From the NCBI GenBank assembly GCA_018398765.1, contig JAHBMJ010003357.1, positions 40,826 to 71,172 of the forward strand: a stretch of DNA of 30,347 nucleotides, given 5' to 3'. The translations under genes and the position numbers were made by a program. The notes under the pieces were generated by a model. It worked only from the letters and a program-made list of their open reading frames with translations. It was not told the DNA's origin and ran no database searches. Within the stretch, counting starts at the first letter, position 1. Every line of letters begins with the position of its first letter. Positions 10,194-20,550 of this stretch are shown one piece after another. The DNA is from Chromera velia (taxonomy: Eukaryota; Sar; Chromeraceae).

Positions 10194-10899
10194 CCTCGCT
10201 ACACAAATCTTCCTTGGAGTTTCTCTAGAAAGAAGACCGAACCAGCCGTCTACCGGCAACACTCAGAGCAGCTTAACAGCTGTGTATCACTTGCACGATC
10301 GAGTGAGTAGTAACGTAGCGCTTGAGGTCGCAGTGATCGAGTCGTCGAGATTCCATGCACTCAAAACAGAGAGGCCGCATGCAGGTGATGCATGGCGCGC
10401 CGAGTTTACGATCCGCGCGCGGCGCCGCCGCATGCATATTGCTCTGACACCGATTTCGCTCGAACACTGACTCTCATCTGAATCTGATCGGTCATGTCGA
10501 TCAATCTGACACACAGCTTTCAGAAGAAGACACGGATCACAAAGAAAAAGGCGAGTGCATGCAGGTGGCCACGTGGTGTGCAAATCGTTGTCTTTCGGTA
10601 TGCATATAGAAGCAGCTCAAAGGGCCGTGGCAGACTGAGCCAGGCTGGAGGACGAGACGCCTTCTGACACGCATATCCTTGCAGCCTCGTGGCAGCGCGA
10701 GTCCTCTCGATCCCGGCACCCTTTTCCGGACTCCTTACACTGCCAGGCTTACAGTGCAAGGCCTTCCAGTCCACTCCCACTATGCAGGCTGTTTAATTCC
10801 CCACTGTTCTGCACCACGGCTTAACAGTTTGCCCGCGTTGGGTTGAGATTTTTCTGTGCAGCTTTGGCTTCGTCATACTGTCAAGTTGATAGCAGAAAA
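10194..10899. promoter_or_regulatory. shared upstream region of divergent lumen-protein and MFS genes
   Basis: A 706-bp head-to-head interval. It contains a GC-rich near-palindromic patch at 10393-10437 (GGCGCGCC, CGCGCGCGGCGCC) running into GCATGCAT. The minus strand reads GCATGCGGCGGC at 10435-10424; the same 12-mer occurs upstream of the dehydrogenase gene at 19269-19280. GCATGC-core sites are known ApiAP2-type or promoter motifs in apicomplexans, so a regulatory role here is inferred. No TATA box is evident. Several short open frames on both strands lack domain signal. Confidence 0.5.
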
Positions 10900-13755
10900 A
10901 TGGCGAGCGCCGAGCAGCCGCAACCTACGCCCACAGATCCCGCCCGTGGTGTGAGCGGTGGCACGTCTGGGTCTGCAGGCAGTCCTGGGAACAGGAGGAT
11001 GACTGTGAGTGAGACCATTGACCATATTGGGCACGGCAGGTTCCAGACTGAACTCAAGTGGCTTTGCTCACTCCTCACGGCAGCAGATGGGGTGATGATC
11101 ATGGTGCTGAGCTTTCTTGGGGCCTTCCTGAGATGTGAGTGGGGACTGAACAATGCTCAGGTAGCCCTGCTTACAATGGCGTTATTTGCAGGACAGGGGG
11201 TGGCCTCTCCCTTTTGGGGATGGGTTTCGGACAATTACGGTCGGAAGTTTGGGCTTGTCGTTGGAGGGTCTGTGTTGCTGGCCTCAGGCTGCTGTGCGTC
11301 TGTGGCTCCCGAATTCTGGAGTCTGTTCAGCTGCATCTTCGGGATCGGAATCGGCATTGGGACTGTGCCTGTTGTGACGATGTTCTTCGCAGAGTTCCTG
11401 GTCAGTCAGCCTTAATTCAGATCAGATAGATATTCGTATTTAACACCTCCATCCATGCTCTTTGAACCTGCCGAACTTTATCTCTCGGTGCCGCTTTGAG
11501 AGGTCTTCCTCCATCTGTGCCTTGTCTTCTCAGATGTAGGCTTCCAGTTCTCTCGCCTTTTCACCCGCCTGTTGAATTTTCACCTGTCATTCCGTGCACC
11601 CCCCCCCAATACTATGCCTCGATCGATCCACCCTTCTTGTCACGCAGCCCTCTGAGCAGAGGGGAGCTCAACTGGCGGCTTTGAACTACTCCTGGGCCAT
11701 TGGTCAGTCCAGCAATCAACTGCTGATGCCTGCCTGGAGGTAGACTCCTTGACTTCATGCAAGCGCGGGAGGGACTGTCGCCGCTCTCTCTTGCGGACTC
11801 TCTTCTGCTGTGCCCCCCCCCCTAACGTCGAGCTTGACATAAGATTCCTTATCACGTGCGAACAGCTGTCCAGGGGTGCGAATGTGAGAGCGTTTCCTCT
11901 CTTTCCATTCCTTCGTCTCGTTTCGTTTCGTTCTGCCCAATCCAGGCAGGCGGGTGGGTTGCCCAGCGGGCACGTACATACACAAACACGCAGAAAGATG
12001 GATGGGAAGGCAGACAGATGAATGGAACGACTGGCAGGCAGGCAGGCCGAAGGAAGGATGGACAAATGAACAAAAAGACGGATAAGCAGACAAACAAACG
12101 CATAGATAGATAGATTTTTGTATAGATAGATAGATAGAAAGCTAGATAGATAGATAGATAGACGGAAAGAAATGCTGTGCCGTTGTACGCTTTTGGGTTT
12201 CTTGCCTCTGTTCTTCAGCTCATGGACGCACGTTCCTCTCTGTGAGGGTGTGTGTGAGTGTGTGTGTGTGTATGTGTGTGTGTGTGTGCTCTTTGTCTGG
12301 TGTTGTTTGCTGTTTTTCATCCCTGCTCTCTCCCCCCCTGCCTTGCTCGCTGGGCTGCATGCAGGTGTTGTGGTGGTTGCGTTCCTTGCCATGTTCATCG
12401 GTCCCTGTCTCGGCTGGCGTTGGCTGATGTTCATCGCCTCCCTTCCCACGGCAGTCCCCCTTGCACTCTCGCCCCTCCTCCCAGAGTCCCCCCTATACCA
12501 TGCCTCGGTGGGCAAAACAGCCCAGGCAAAGGACACACTCCACCAGGTAGCCCGAGTGAACGACCGGGCCCTCCCTCGGGGGCACTCGATCTTCCACGGA
12601 GAGTCGGGAGAGGAGTCGGGGGGGGAGGGGGAAGCGGGGAGGGATCCCCAGAGGGAGGAGACAAGGAGAACAGCCCCGAGGTCTCTCGCACAGGTATGGC
12701 GAGATCCGAACCTGAGGCTGGCCGTCTTCCATCTGCTTCCCATGTGGTTCTGCATTGCGTTTTTGTACTACGGCATTGTCCTCATGACCACCGAAATGCC
12801 ACAGAGCAGAACGCAGGGAGCCAGGTGCTCACCTGTCCGAGCGTCTGTGCGGATTTTGCAGACAGAGGCTGTGAGTGAGACGAGAAGTGCTGCAGATGCA
12901 CTGTCGATGGGAGGAACGAGGTTTGAGGCAGCAGGGGGGTTGGAGGCTCTCGGTCGGTGGTGGATTCCTCCTGCCGCTCTGCCGAGTTTGTCTTCATCTC
13001 ATGGGGCGATGCATCTGTCAAGCAGATATGGAGAGGGAGAAGGAGAGGGGGCGCCTGTAAGTCCGTGCCCTTTTGAACTGAAAAGAGACGACTATATGAC
13101 GACAATTGTGTCGGCTCTGGGGGAATTTCCCGGAATTCTGTTGAGTGCCGCCCTTCTTGATAGGGTCGGGAGGAGGTGGACTCTGTTCGGTCTGTATGTT
13201 CTCTTCTCCCTTCCTGTTTTCTTTCTGCTCTTCTGTTTCTCTCTAGACATTGAGAAGGCAGTGTTCGCGTCTGTTTTCGTCACAGCCAGAATGGCGGCAG
13301 TGGGCGCCTTCGCAAGTCTGTACGTGTACACGTCGGAGTTGTTTCCGACATCAGTTGGTGCACGCACAGTAGGTATGTTGGCTGCCGTTTCCCGACTGGG
13401 ATGTATGGCGACCCCCTTTGTTGCCCAAATGCTTCTTTACAGAGACAGCGCTGCGGCAGTGCTGCTCTACGTGGCCGCTGCAGCGCTGTCTGCTGCTCTG
13501 TCTCTGTCCCTTCGGAAGGAGACTTTGGGCAGACGAATGGGGGAGAGCTATTCGGGTGCGGGGAGAAAGGGGGGGGAGGAAAAGGACGGAGAGGATGCCG
13601 GCGAGGAGGATCCCTTGAGATCTCCCAGAAGATCCATGCAGCTTGACCCCCCAGACCCCCTCTTCGGCTTCAGACGCCCAAACGGACAGCAACGGGGACC
13701 GGCCTCTGTTCCGACCGGAACAGAGGGGCGCGTCTCTGTGGATCGATCGCATTAA
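10900..13755 (+). CDS. major facilitator superfamily transporter, SVOP/SV2-like (3 exons)
   Basis: Exons 10900-11400, 11648-11702 and 12365-13755 (TAA) join in phase to 648 residues. The Met at 10900 (AAAAATGG) is chosen because translation there leads directly into a family-typical N-terminus; an upstream in-frame ATG at 10843 is possible. The sequence IGHGRFQ (about 43-49) before TM1 matches the IGFGRFQ hallmark of SVOP/SV2-like proteins. MFS motif A is GWVSDNYGRKFG (about 107-118), the cytoplasmic LPESPLY lies near 224-230 at the end of TM6, and the second-half motif is DRVGRR (about 450-455) with YTSELFPTSVGAR. About twelve membrane segments are expected. The TM7-TM8 loop (about 330-425) is long, as in SV2/SVOP, but low in complexity. 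The C-terminal tail (about 570-648) is charged and presumably cytosolic. The substrate cannot be read from sequence; organic ions or sugars are the family norm. Confidence 0.92.
12000..12171. repeat. GGCA/ACAAA/GATA microsatellites in MFS intron 2
   Basis: Short arrays of GGCAG, AACAAAC and GATA follow one another in the intron between MFS exons 2 and 3. A GT array follows at about 12243-12290. The intron stays open in the exon-3 frame from an ATG at 12172, so unspliced or alternative starts are conceivable, but the encoded segment is a repeat product. Confidence 0.85.
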
Positions 13756-15361
13756 TTGAAATCCAGACACACGCTGCGCAGTTCCAAACCTTTTATCTTT
13801 TTTTAGCATGCAGAATGCATACAGACATGTCAAACAGTGACTCAAACTTCATAGTACTAAATACAGTCTCTCAGCAAATTTTCAAATTTATTCGAATGCA
13901 TGCAGATATGAATTAAGCTTTAATTATTTGGATTCTCACTTTAAGACAGGTTATGCAAAGACCAACTCTCGGACTAACTTAGACCAACTCCTACTAGTAG
14001 ACCATCTTGAACTAATGTCAACTCGTTTATTAACCTTGATCTTCGATAAACTTGAAATTCTAAAATATCATATATTTGATAGTACTTATATATCCGAGTC
14101 TGACTAATCCGAGTCATTGATAAACATTTCTAAAAGGCGATCGAAGTAAAAGGCTGGTAAAAGTTACACAGTTTACACTATTCACTGTAATATTTATGTT
14201 TAGACTGCATTAATAGCTAGATTAGTAGTATTAAATTTAGTACATGCGTTATATTTAAAGTTATAGATTGTGTTTTATAACATAGTTTATTGTTCGTTTA
14301 ATTTTAAACCTATATGATAATTTTTTTAGTAAATTTTCATAAATTTAAATGCAGTCTGTCAAGAAACGATCCTATATCACACTTAAGATTGAATTAACAA
14401 GTTAATAACAACGCAGCATCCGGCCACTCTATATACCACTATGTCTAGCGCTATGTATTGCTAATATTGGTATGATACATTCGTGTAGTACGACGTGTAC
14501 ACTTATAAAACTCTACTTTGGCATGCATGACAAAACCCTTGATCATCATACTTTAAATATTCAAAGTTAGTTTTTAACGATCGACTTGAAGAATTGTGAA
14601 ATCATACGCAACGTTCTAGAGACGTTCAGAACTGCAAGCACTTGTTGGCAAGTCACTACTACTAAACCCAACCCTTCAAGTCACAGATTCACGATTCGAG
14701 AGGCTTTCTATCCCCAGTCCGTCCTCTTCGAGGATTGTTTTCCGTACGCTCCTCCCCCTTGGCATAGAGTCTTGTCACAACTTAGATGCGGAGATCAACA
14801 GAGGATCGATCAGGTCGGGGATGAACGGTCTGCACTCGCCCAAAGAAAGGCAGAAATGAAGAAAGATGAGAGATGGGGCGACAGGAAGAAACGGAGGAAG
14901 AAAGGATAAGGAGACGCACAGCGCTGAAAGTCAGCTCCCCAAGCGGGAGACAGAGAGCGAGACTGAGAGATCGACGGAAACAGAAAGAGAAAGAGAAACC
15001 ATCACTGCTTGACGGAGAGACAAAAGAAAAACACCAGAAGACACCAGCGAGAGAGAGAAAAAATATCGACAGCAGCCTACAAAACACACACTTTTTAGGT
15101 TCAAGATCAATACCAGCCGACTGAATGCAAACCGTACGTCAGTACCTGCAGCGGTCTTGATGATCCTTCATTTTTCGGCATAACCTCCGACAAGTGACCA
15201 ACCTCACATATACAGCCACATAAGCTCTGAGAGGAAACATCACTTTTCTCGCCCTTTTGTCTGCTGCCAGCATAATCTGCATCCATCCACTTATTCATTG
15301 ATTCATTCTGCATTTGCTGGTGTATTCAAATGTGTATTCATTCGATAAAACATCACTGCAG
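13756..15361. other. convergent intergenic region, AT-rich island
   Basis: Between the 3' ends of the MFS (+) and dehydrogenase (-) genes. From about 13760 to 14580 it is strongly AT-rich with no ORF over 60 codons. It may be a decayed insertion, but no terminal repeats were found. From about 14590 to 15120 an AG-rich stretch gives Lys/Arg/Glu-rich frames on the plus strand, which I read as composition effects. Confidence 0.5.
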
Positions 15362-17579
15362 TCAGTTCGTCCACCAGAAGAGTTCCCGAGATGAAGTTGC
15401 TGCAACTCTCTTCATGGGAGTTACAGGATAAAAGAAGAGAAGTCTCTGAATGCGAACATGATCAGCAAAGCAAGCGTTTCTTCTTATGGGAGGACTGCGG
15501 TTGTTGAGTGGCACATATTGTAATACATAGCTGCTCGACAAATGTTGGAAGGAAAATCCTCAATTATGGAGTCAGGGTCCCCCCGCAAAGAATGAAGCAT
15601 CACTGACTGACAGTGTCAACGGCCGCCTCCACAGCCATCCTCTTGTCCTGGTTTCCCTTTCGAAAGAACTCGGGATGTTGCCGTCTCCTCTCGGCCTCCT
15701 CCTCCTCTGAGTACCCAATCTGCATACATACATCCATCGTTGCAAACTCACGAAGGGGGGGGAAGGGTCAATCCTCAGCGTCTCAGGAGGTACGTGTCAA
15801 GCGATGAGCTAGACGAGTCCTGTAAAGTTCCAACAGGCGAAGCTCTCTTTCTTGTGAACAGTCAAAGACCTCTCGACCACCCACGCACTGACCCGACACG
15901 AGAGAGAGAGGGGGNNNNNNNNNNNNNNNNNNNNNNNNNNNNNNNNNNNNNNNNNNNNNNNNNNNNNNNNNNNNNNNNNNNNNNNNNNNNNNNNNNNNNN
16001 NNNNNNNNNNNNNNNNNNNNNNNNNNNNNNNNNNNNNNNNNNNNNNNNNNNNNNNNNNNNNNNNNNNNNNNNNNNNNNNNNNNNNNNNNNNNNNNNNNNN
16101 NNNNNNNNNNNNNNNNNNNNNNNNNNNNNNNNNNNNNNNNNNNNNNNNNNNNNNNNNNNNNNNNNNNNNNNNNNGGGGGGGGGGGGGATGGAGGCACGTG
16201 GCGAGTCGCAACGCGGACCATTACGGCAAGGAATCGTCAAGCAAGGCAGGCAGTATTGCACAACACAAAGCAAGCCGACCGCATTCTTCCGGAAGTCAGT
16301 CTTCACGGCAGGAGGGCAGACAATTGTGATGTCTACTTTATCCCCCTTCTCCATGCGGAGGGCCTCGAAAAATCCTGCACGCATGCATGCACGGTCGTTC
16401 AAGTCACTTGCGCAGAATACGTATGCGTCAAAGGTATTCGCATCGGTGCGTTGACAGAGATACGCGTGGAACCTGATGGATGTGTTTTGAATTGATGCTG
16501 TCTCCTTTCCAGTAAAAGGTTTCATACGCCTTGGAACAGAACACGAAAAGAAGGCCGTACGAAAAATTCATCAGTCGAGGAAGTCACAAACTCATCTGGG
16601 AACGAAGAGGAAAAGGAAGCCATGCAAACAGAGAGAGAGATGCCTCTTTGCACGACAGAGAGAGACCTGTCCTGTGAGTTCTGTCTGTGTGGATTCAGGA
16701 AAGAGACCAGAAGCAAACCAGGTCAGACACTCTTCCGGGACAGACACCAAGAAGGAGCCCCACACAGTCGAGTTCTGCCCTGCCCCTTCACCCAGAAAGC
16801 GCGCATTAACAAACGAGCACAGACAAACGGCAAAGACGCGGAGGGACCCGTGAAAGCCTCGATGGCTGGAAAGACGATGCTTGGATGAATAAAGAGAAAA
16901 ACAACTTTTTTGACGGCATTGCACGGCCTGACCGAAAAAAACACAGACCAAAAAAGAGCCCAACGGCCACCGACCTGTGAGAGCAAATTTCGACGCACAG
17001 TACGCAGTCCTCAACGGAGCTCCGAGTTCCCCACCCATGGAGGAGATCACCAGGATCTGCCCTTTCTCTCTCTTCCCCTTCCCCTTTCTGCCCCCTTCTC
17101 CCCTCTTGTCAGGGTCGACCAACCAGGGGAACGCAGCTTTTGTGCAGTAGACTGCAGCGCGACTCATTCATGCAGGCAGGAATGCGGACGGGCAGAATGC
17201 ACAAACATACAGCAACACACGCATATAAGGGACTCGTACACCTGCTGCCCCTCTCGGCAGATCCACCCGCTCCCCTCAGGCGCTCTCCACGTGTTTGTAT
17301 CTGTGTGATCTCTTGAAGAGTCGGAGAACTCTACAGCGCTTCTGCAGCGAGCGACAAACAGCAACAAAGAAGAAAAAAGAAACGAGAAATGCCTGACCGC
17401 AGCCAAGAAAGTTCACATCCAACAATTTTTTGAACGTCCGCATGTCCGCGTCGGCAGAGAACGGATGGTGGGCTGTGATCCCTGCACACATTCACCCATA
17501 CATTGATTGATTCACTCAGTCGGTCAGCAACTTACTCGCTTTCTCTCTCTCCCTCTCTCCCTTTCGCACACACACGCGC

Positions 17580-17670
<91 letters not shown>

Positions 17671-18983
17671 CAGAGACAGATAGACAGACAGACAGACAGA
17701 CAGACAGGCAGACAGACCCGCGTTCAGGACGAGAAGGTCGATCCGTCCGAACCTCTCCACAGCCCTCTCCACCATGCGTGCGCAGTCCTGCAGGAATGAA
17801 AGAGAGAGTGGATTTCCGTCTATCCATGGACAGACAGGGTCACTTTGTTTTGCTGTGCCGGAGACAAGCAGACGGACAGAGGGATGAACGGATGGAAGCG
17901 CGGTAGCGTTTGGGCGGAAAAGGAGGCAGAAGGCAGACAGGCTGGCAAACAGGCAGACGCTCAAACGGCGCGATGGTAAAAGGAGGAAGGGTAAGATGGA
18001 GTGTTTAAACAATGGGTGGAGACAGAAAAGAGGACGGAGGGGAAAGCAGAAAGGACAGACCCCGAAATGGATGGACTAACAAAAGGCAGAACGGAAACAA
18101 AAATCGGCCGAGAACGGAGACGTGAGTGGAGAGGCAGAAGGTTTCAGCCCGTAAAAATGCAGTAGACGGCCGCGAACTAGCCACAGACAGACCGGAGGGG
18201 GGAGAGAGGAGAATCAGGTAAAGAGGCACGAGGGAGAGGGGGAGTGGGAGAAAGAGGCAGAGAGGCGGAGAGAGAAGGGAAGAACGGGAGAGAGGGGGGG
18301 AGAGAGGGAGAGATAGAGATAGGGAGATAGGGAGAGATAGACATAGAGATAGAGATAGGGAGATAGAGATAGATAGACATAGAGATAGAGAGAGAAAGAA
18401 AGATACATATAGAGACATAGGCACAGGCACAGACACAGACACACACAGAGAGAGAGAGAGAGAGAGACAGAGAGAGAAAGAGCGCAGAGGTCAGGAGACG
18501 GCAAGAACAAACCACAAAGTCTTCAAGGAAGGGGACTACATGAGCAGTTTACCAAATGATCCTCAAAGAGACAGAACAGAGAGGGAGATGGTTCGAAAAT
18601 TCAGCCAGGAGCGGAGGGCTACAGCTGACCTCTTCTCTCGTGACGTCTCCAGCAACGCACAGCACTTCACACGTCTTGCTGTTCTTTTCTGCAGTCTTTT
18701 GGCATTCCTTTGCAACCTGCAGGCCAAGTGGAAGGAGGGCAAGTCTTTGTGTGTCCTTCCACTGCTGTGCTTCTCTCCACTGACAAGTAGACGGACGCAC
18801 GGCGCAACGAACCGTTTCAAGTGCCGTAAGGTTGCGGCTGAAGAGAACCAGCGAGGACCCCCTCGCCGCATAACGCACAGCAAGCTCCTTCCCTATTCCC
18901 ATGGAAGCCCCCGTGATGATGATCACAGAGTCTGCAGAGAATTTGGTCCAAAAAATTCGCAGTACAGACGGATTGTTCCCCAT
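15362..18983 (-). CDS. short-chain dehydrogenase/reductase, DHRS7/11beta-HSD-like (8 exons)
   Basis: Exons on the minus strand: 18983-18813, 18716-18630, 17787-17718, 17481-17398, 17151-16975, 16374-16280, 15719-15612 and, tentatively, 15445-15362 (TGA). All phases join, giving 291 residues, a normal SDR length. Seen in order: Rossmann [22 protein letters not shown], the catalytic Ser strand ILVISSMGG, the catalytic YCASK, and [13 protein letters not shown] (usually PG.v.T in this family). These are all classical SDR elements of an NAD(P)H-dependent oxidoreductase. The pattern is closest to DHRS7/11-beta-hydroxysteroid-dehydrogenase-like enzymes; the substrate is unknown. A low-complexity Lys/Gly insert ([14 protein letters not shown]) sits before the catalytic strand. 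Exon 1 could instead begin at an acceptor near 18932 (CTGCAG before ACTCTGTG), with an earlier exon upstream. Exon 8 rests on phase and a loose RLLFFYP match. An N gap lies in the intron before exon 7; the flanking phases fit, so no exon need be missing. Confidence 0.88.
15915..16174. other. assembly gap (260 N) flanked by G-runs
   Basis: The gap is preceded by GAGAGAGAGAGGGGG and followed by a run of 13 G, so a poly-G or purine repeat probably stopped the assembly. It falls within the dehydrogenase intron between exons 6 and 7. Frames spanning it are artefacts. Confidence 0.99.
17574..17716. repeat. CA / GA / CAGAGA / GACA compound microsatellite in SDR intron 3
   Basis: Four arrays follow one another: CA, then GA, then GACAGA, then GACA. 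On the gene's sense strand the last array is GTCT and begins at the 5' splice site itself (donor GTCTGT at 17717, a few interrupted units first). Confidence 0.95.
18180..18480. repeat. purine-rich GA/GATA/CACAGA satellite in SDR intron 2
   Basis: About 300 bp of almost pure AG on the plus strand, with irregular GATAGAGATAGGGA units, ending in ACACAGACAC and GA arrays. It lies in the 842-bp intron between SDR exons 2 and 3. Open frames across it (poly-Leu/Ser on the minus strand) are repeat products. Confidence 0.92.
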
Positions 18984-19310
18984 CTTCCTTGGAGAGCCTT
19001 CGCAAAGTATATTTAAACATATATGTGAGGTTTTCGCTCAGTCGTGCTTCATGCACTTGTTTCGCAGATGGGGATCGGTAGATCGATAAACACAATACAC
19101 AGCGTTCTTCATCAGGGTGGAACTGTGACAATGTATACCCAAAGTACCACTCTATAGACTCAGTATAGATCTAGTCCCCGATCACGTTGTCAGATGTTGT
19201 CGGTGTCAGACGCTGCATGGATTCAAGAAGACGAGTCCTCGATCGGCGCCCCTCGCCGCGCGCGCGCTGCATGCGGCGGCCGCGCGGCCCGGCCGCTCTT
19301 TTGCAGGGCA
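18984..19310. promoter_or_regulatory. upstream region of the SDR gene with GC-rich palindromic patch
   Basis: Lies 5' of the proposed SDR start. At 19246-19297 the sequence is nearly all G/C with overlapping palindromes (CGCGCGCG, GCGGCCGC, GGCCCGGCCG). It includes GCATGCGGCGGC at 19269-19280, shared with the lumen-protein/MFS promoter interval. It could be promoter, CpG-rich or hairpin-forming DNA; function is inferred. Confidence 0.4.
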
Positions 19311-19661
19311 AATATTGCAGTGGCAATCCCGACTCTTCCGGTCGATCAGATTCGATCTCTGGCAACCTTTCCATACCTTTCCCGCTTAACTTCCGACGGT
19401 GACGCGTACGTCCAGACATGTCCAGACTCTTACTAAGATATATACACACTCTAACAATACCTACAAGGAGCTGTAATACGTACTACTGTCAGACTGTCTG
19501 CACGATTCTGTTGATGTCTGTTGTAGCTTGTCACACCATTCTGTCGACACCAGCTGTTCGAAGTGTAAGACTGAACTTTTCGAGGCGAAGTTCTTCGACT
19601 TTCACGTTTCGTTACGGAAGACTGCACACGCGTGGGTAGATATTAATATCCGCCGACAAAG

Positions 19662-19714
19662 ATCGGCACTTCCCAGGCCTGGTGGATTCTGACCGGGTTT
19701 GTGGAAGTGCCGAT
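19662..19714. repeat. perfect 12-bp inverted repeat (hairpin), 29-base loop
   Basis: Arms ATCGGCACTTCC (19662-19673) and GGAAGTGCCGAT (19703-19714) are exact reverse complements. The loop contains CCAGGCCTGG, itself a perfect palindrome. The structure lies just before the ATG of the unknown exon-like ORF. It is not followed by a T-run, so it is not a simple terminator. Confidence 0.8.
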
Positions 19715-19750
19715 GCGCATTCCTTCTTGAAAGAAAGTTGTGCAAGGAGG

Positions 19751-20080
19751 ATGGGCGAGCCCAAGCGTTTGTCAAAGGGGTTGACCAACATGAGTGGCAA
19801 CTCCGTAGATGGGCGGTGTCCTGACTTTGTCTTGAAGGGGCCCGAATTCGAAGGGCTTCGGAAGGCAGTCGACCGAATTATTGGGGCAAAGAGGGTGATG
19901 GAGAAGGTGATCACTCGCACTCCCAGGGTACCTGAGGGTCCTGTTGCCAACCTTTCTGAAAAGCGCTTTCACGATCTGTGCACTGAAATCAAGGGCTTTG
20001 ACAAACAACAGTGGCACGTTTGCGGAACCTTGGCGGGAGCGTGTGCACAGTTCGAAAATGAATTGAAGGAGGTTAAGAGC
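19751..20080 (+). CDS. exon-like ORF of unknown function
   Basis: Open from a GTG at 19682, with the first ATG at 19751, giving 110 residues before a good 5' splice site (GTAGGT) at 20081. If unspliced it runs on to TAG ending at 20209, but the extra part is repetitive. Composition is balanced and protein-like: charged helices (VDRIIGAKRVMEKVI, FENELKEVK), a central segment with WHVCGTLAG, and no transmembrane or low-complexity stretch. No family is recognised. It could be the first exon of a gene, or part of a retroelement, given the hairpin upstream and the LINE remnant and tandem repeats to its right. No partner exon was found. Confidence 0.35.
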
Positions 20081-20550
20081 GTAGGTAGGTGGGTAGGTGT
20101 AGGCGTTAGGGTTCAGGAAGACAAGGTCCAGCGATGCGATTCGGGTGCATGTATCTGTGAAGCCGTCGGTGTAAGGGTTCCAGTGGTGAAGGAGGACTCG
20201 TTCAGGTAGGTCTTTCTGTTGTCGTTGAGGCTCGGCTCTCGCGGCAAGTCACCACGTATTCTGGGCTCCTCCTACTCGTAGGTGAACAGGCAGGAGTGAA
20301 AACTGGAAGCTAGGGGTCTGCTTATGTGCGATGACGCTCAAGAGACTAGAAGGACTGGAGGTTGTCTATTGCCAGGGAATGAATGTGTGTGTAAGTATTC
20401 AGCACTGGAGTTGATCAGTGTTCAAATGTGTTTAGGAGTGTCTCGATTCAGATGTGAGTCGATTCATTCGATTGAGATAAAAACATGGTGGAATCATCCG
20501 CTCGGAAAGACAAGAAAGTTCAAGAATCTTTGAGAAAGTGATTTTCTTTC

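Noticed and set aside
9892-10470. 192-residue plus-strand ORF
   Set aside because: Antisense shadow of the lumen-protein gene, which has clear targeting signals.
12172-12364. Alternative MFS start in intron 2 giving a 527-residue protein
   Set aside because: Would remove TM1-TM4 and motif A; the upstream exons join in phase and restore a full transporter.
11640-12755. 371-residue minus-strand ORF, the longest open frame on that strand
   Set aside because: Runs across MFS exons and microsatellite intron; composition is Ser/Arg/Thr repeat and no domain is seen.
13760-14580. AT-rich island as a second complete transposon
   Set aside because: No inverted ends, target duplication or coding remnant could be found.
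15740-16525. ORFs spanning the N gap
   Set aside because: Translated through undetermined bases; the only supported coding part is SDR exon 6 on the minus strand.
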